Source: Allacma fusca
Lineage: Eukaryota > Arthropoda > Collembola > Symphypleona > Sminthuridae
Length of the DNA: 64,000 nucleotides
NCBI GenBank assembly: GCA_947179485.1
Contig: OX359250.1
Location: 21,496,539-21,560,538 of the forward strand
Direction of reading: 5' to 3'
Shown: one piece after another, positions 62,461 through 64,000 of the stretch
How the letters are laid out: every line of letters starts with the position of its first letter
Numbering within the stretch: position 1 is the first letter of the stretch
Notes under the pieces: model-generated
What the model was told of the DNA's origin: nothing
Databases searched by the model: none
The model's input: the letters and a program-made list of their open reading frames with translations, nothing else
Made by a program: the position numbers and the translations under genes

Positions 62461-63964
62461 CTAAAGTAATCTCCGTCGGCAGTATGCGGAACCGCAGTTG
62501 CAATCTACTGTCTTCCCTTCCGCCATACCAATCTCATAATTATAGTCCCATGTAAGCTCGGTTCCACCTGGAAGATGGAACAATACAATGTAATTAACTA
62601 ATTTTATAATATAATTGTCCATGAAAATATCAAATTGAAGTATCACCCAAAAAGTCTTACTTTTGAGATATCGAGATGCAAAAAATGCCACCCATGGAAA
62701 CCTAATATCATGAGTGTCAAGAAAAACATCTTGAGCAAATACGTTTGGATCACAGGAATGCTACTTGAACAAAAATAACACTGATATTATGTCTTGTCTA
62801 CTTATCATTAATCAGTGGAAGCTTATTACCTAGTATAAAACAAAACTAGCTCATACATTCAAATACCGGCCAATGTTACCAATACACTTTGCATCGATAG
62901 TGTAAATCTCACTGTCTTCATCGGGCCCGAAAAGTTGGCGCGTTTTTGAGCATGAAGATGTTTGCTCTGCAACGTCAATTTCTTCCTCAGAGTCAGTGCT
63001 AATATTTCTTTTTCTTTTGTTTGCTATAATAATAAGTCAATTTTTTAGTTTATTTTAGTCAAGCTGTTTTAGTTTGGCTCATGAAAGATACTTCTGAAGT
63101 TTAGGATTCGTATCTGTAAAGCTTTTGCAGAAAACTCACCCTTCTGTGGTTGTGGTGGATCATTTATGAACTCATTCTTAGAATTAGCTGTTCGCTTTCC
63201 GCGCTTCTTCTCCTCCTTAGATGCTAAAAAATCAGAAAGTTTTTAAAATGAATAACTTAAGGGAAGGAAATTGTAGGTTGTATGGATTGACCAAATAATG
63301 AACATTATTTAAGGACTGCTAATAGTACGTACAGTTTTTAGGTCGGCCAGCCTTACGTACAGGTATTGGTTCAGGCTCAACTACGGTCTCTTCGTAACCT
63401 TCTTTGTGCATCTCAGCGAATTCAATAAAATCTATATTGGCTAAATATTCATCACCAAACTTTCCGCCAAACTGCATACCAAAACATTCCAATAATTAAC
63501 TAATAGCTGTTACACTTGTTTTCCACGATCATGTATTAATATTACTTACCTCGTTCGCCTGTTTGCTACTAAGAAGTTCCCCAGTGTAAACACAAATAAA
63601 AGAGCCTTCTGGTATGTCCTGCAATGTACGGATAGCATAACCTTTACTTGATGTTTTAAAAACTTGCAGTTTCCACTTCAGTCCATGCTGAACAACTCGA
63701 TTGACACAAGTGCTTCTACATTTACACCTATGGTTATTGATACAATTATTAGAGTATCAAATACTAGATGAATGCGCTGTTAACTTACAATAATTGAGTA
63801 AGTTCTGTTCATTTCACTTACAACTGATTACATTCATAAATTCCCAAGACATATTTATCTCGTAACCGCCGGTGTTGATAACCTTTGGAAAAATTCTGTG
63901 GATTTTTTAAAAATTCCGGTTCGTTTTCGAACGTAAGTCGAATACACGCACATTTCAGTTTATC
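62461..63964 (-). CDS. SETDB1: Histone H3K9 methyltransferase SETDB1/eggless, C-terminal part (5' partial)
   Basis: Heterochromatin enzyme that methylates histone H3 lysine 9. Seven exons in reading order: 63822-63964, 63550-63727, 63333-63471, 63140-63223, 62857-63023, 62661-62760, 62461-62567 (stop TAG 62461-62463). They give 305 residues and the gene continues upstream beyond the window. The end of the pre-SET region is visible ([25 protein letters not shown]), then the first SET half ([33 protein letters not shown]). A low-complexity basic/acidic insertion of roughly 100 residues follows, then the second SET half with the cofactor-binding NHSCDPN motif, the [19 protein letters not shown] core and a post-SET Cys cluster CNCGSAYC ending RRRLL. 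The split SET domain is diagnostic of SETDB1. The visible catalytic motifs are intact. It converges on jbug. Confidence 0.95.
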
Positions 63965-64000
63965 CTGAAAATAGTATGTAAATTAGGTAAGCTGAAATTC

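Overview
The window is a stretch of arthropod nuclear DNA, probably hexapod or crustacean. It is AT-rich, its genes are split by many GT-AG introns, and its conserved proteins most resemble animal orthologues. One of them, a filamin-like protein with three calponin-homology domains, is the arthropod jitterbug type. I cannot name the species. I see no bacterial, viral or organellar genes, no CRISPR array and no convincing tRNA or rRNA gene.

Layout: 1-494 (+) is the 3' end of cullin-4. 495-6233 is intergenic and carries one well-bounded short inverted-repeat transposon with a 9-bp target duplication (3848-4243). 6234-11226 (+) is a complete 13-exon TM9SF2 gene of 663 codons. Two genes I do not recognise follow on the minus strand: gene A (13283-14637, 2 exons, 347 aa) and gene B (17268-19473, 4 exons, 615 aa). 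A gap of about 7 kb leads to a very large plus-strand gene (26429-61838, 29 coding exons) for jitterbug (jbug), an actin-binding filamin. Its C-terminus converges on the C-terminal half of a SETDB1/eggless H3K9 methyltransferase on the minus strand (62461-63964, continuing past the window).

These are mostly unrelated housekeeping and cytoskeletal genes and do not form a pathway: ubiquitin ligase scaffold (Cul4), endomembrane trafficking (TM9SF2), actin cross-linking (jbug) and heterochromatin (SETDB1). I found no new multi-gene system. The points most worth checking are a likely alternative terminal exon in jbug at 53352-53404 that would make a 1394-residue short isoform; the exon-modular structure of jbug with 18 consecutive phase-1 introns; the short transposon at 3848-4243; the compact SET-domain insertion of SETDB1 with an AT-hook-like motif; the almost back-to-back poly(A) signals of jbug and SETDB1; and the two unrecognised proteins.

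Exon boundaries were worked out by hand from reading frames, GT-AG sites and protein-family similarity. All internal exon phases are consistent for the genes listed.
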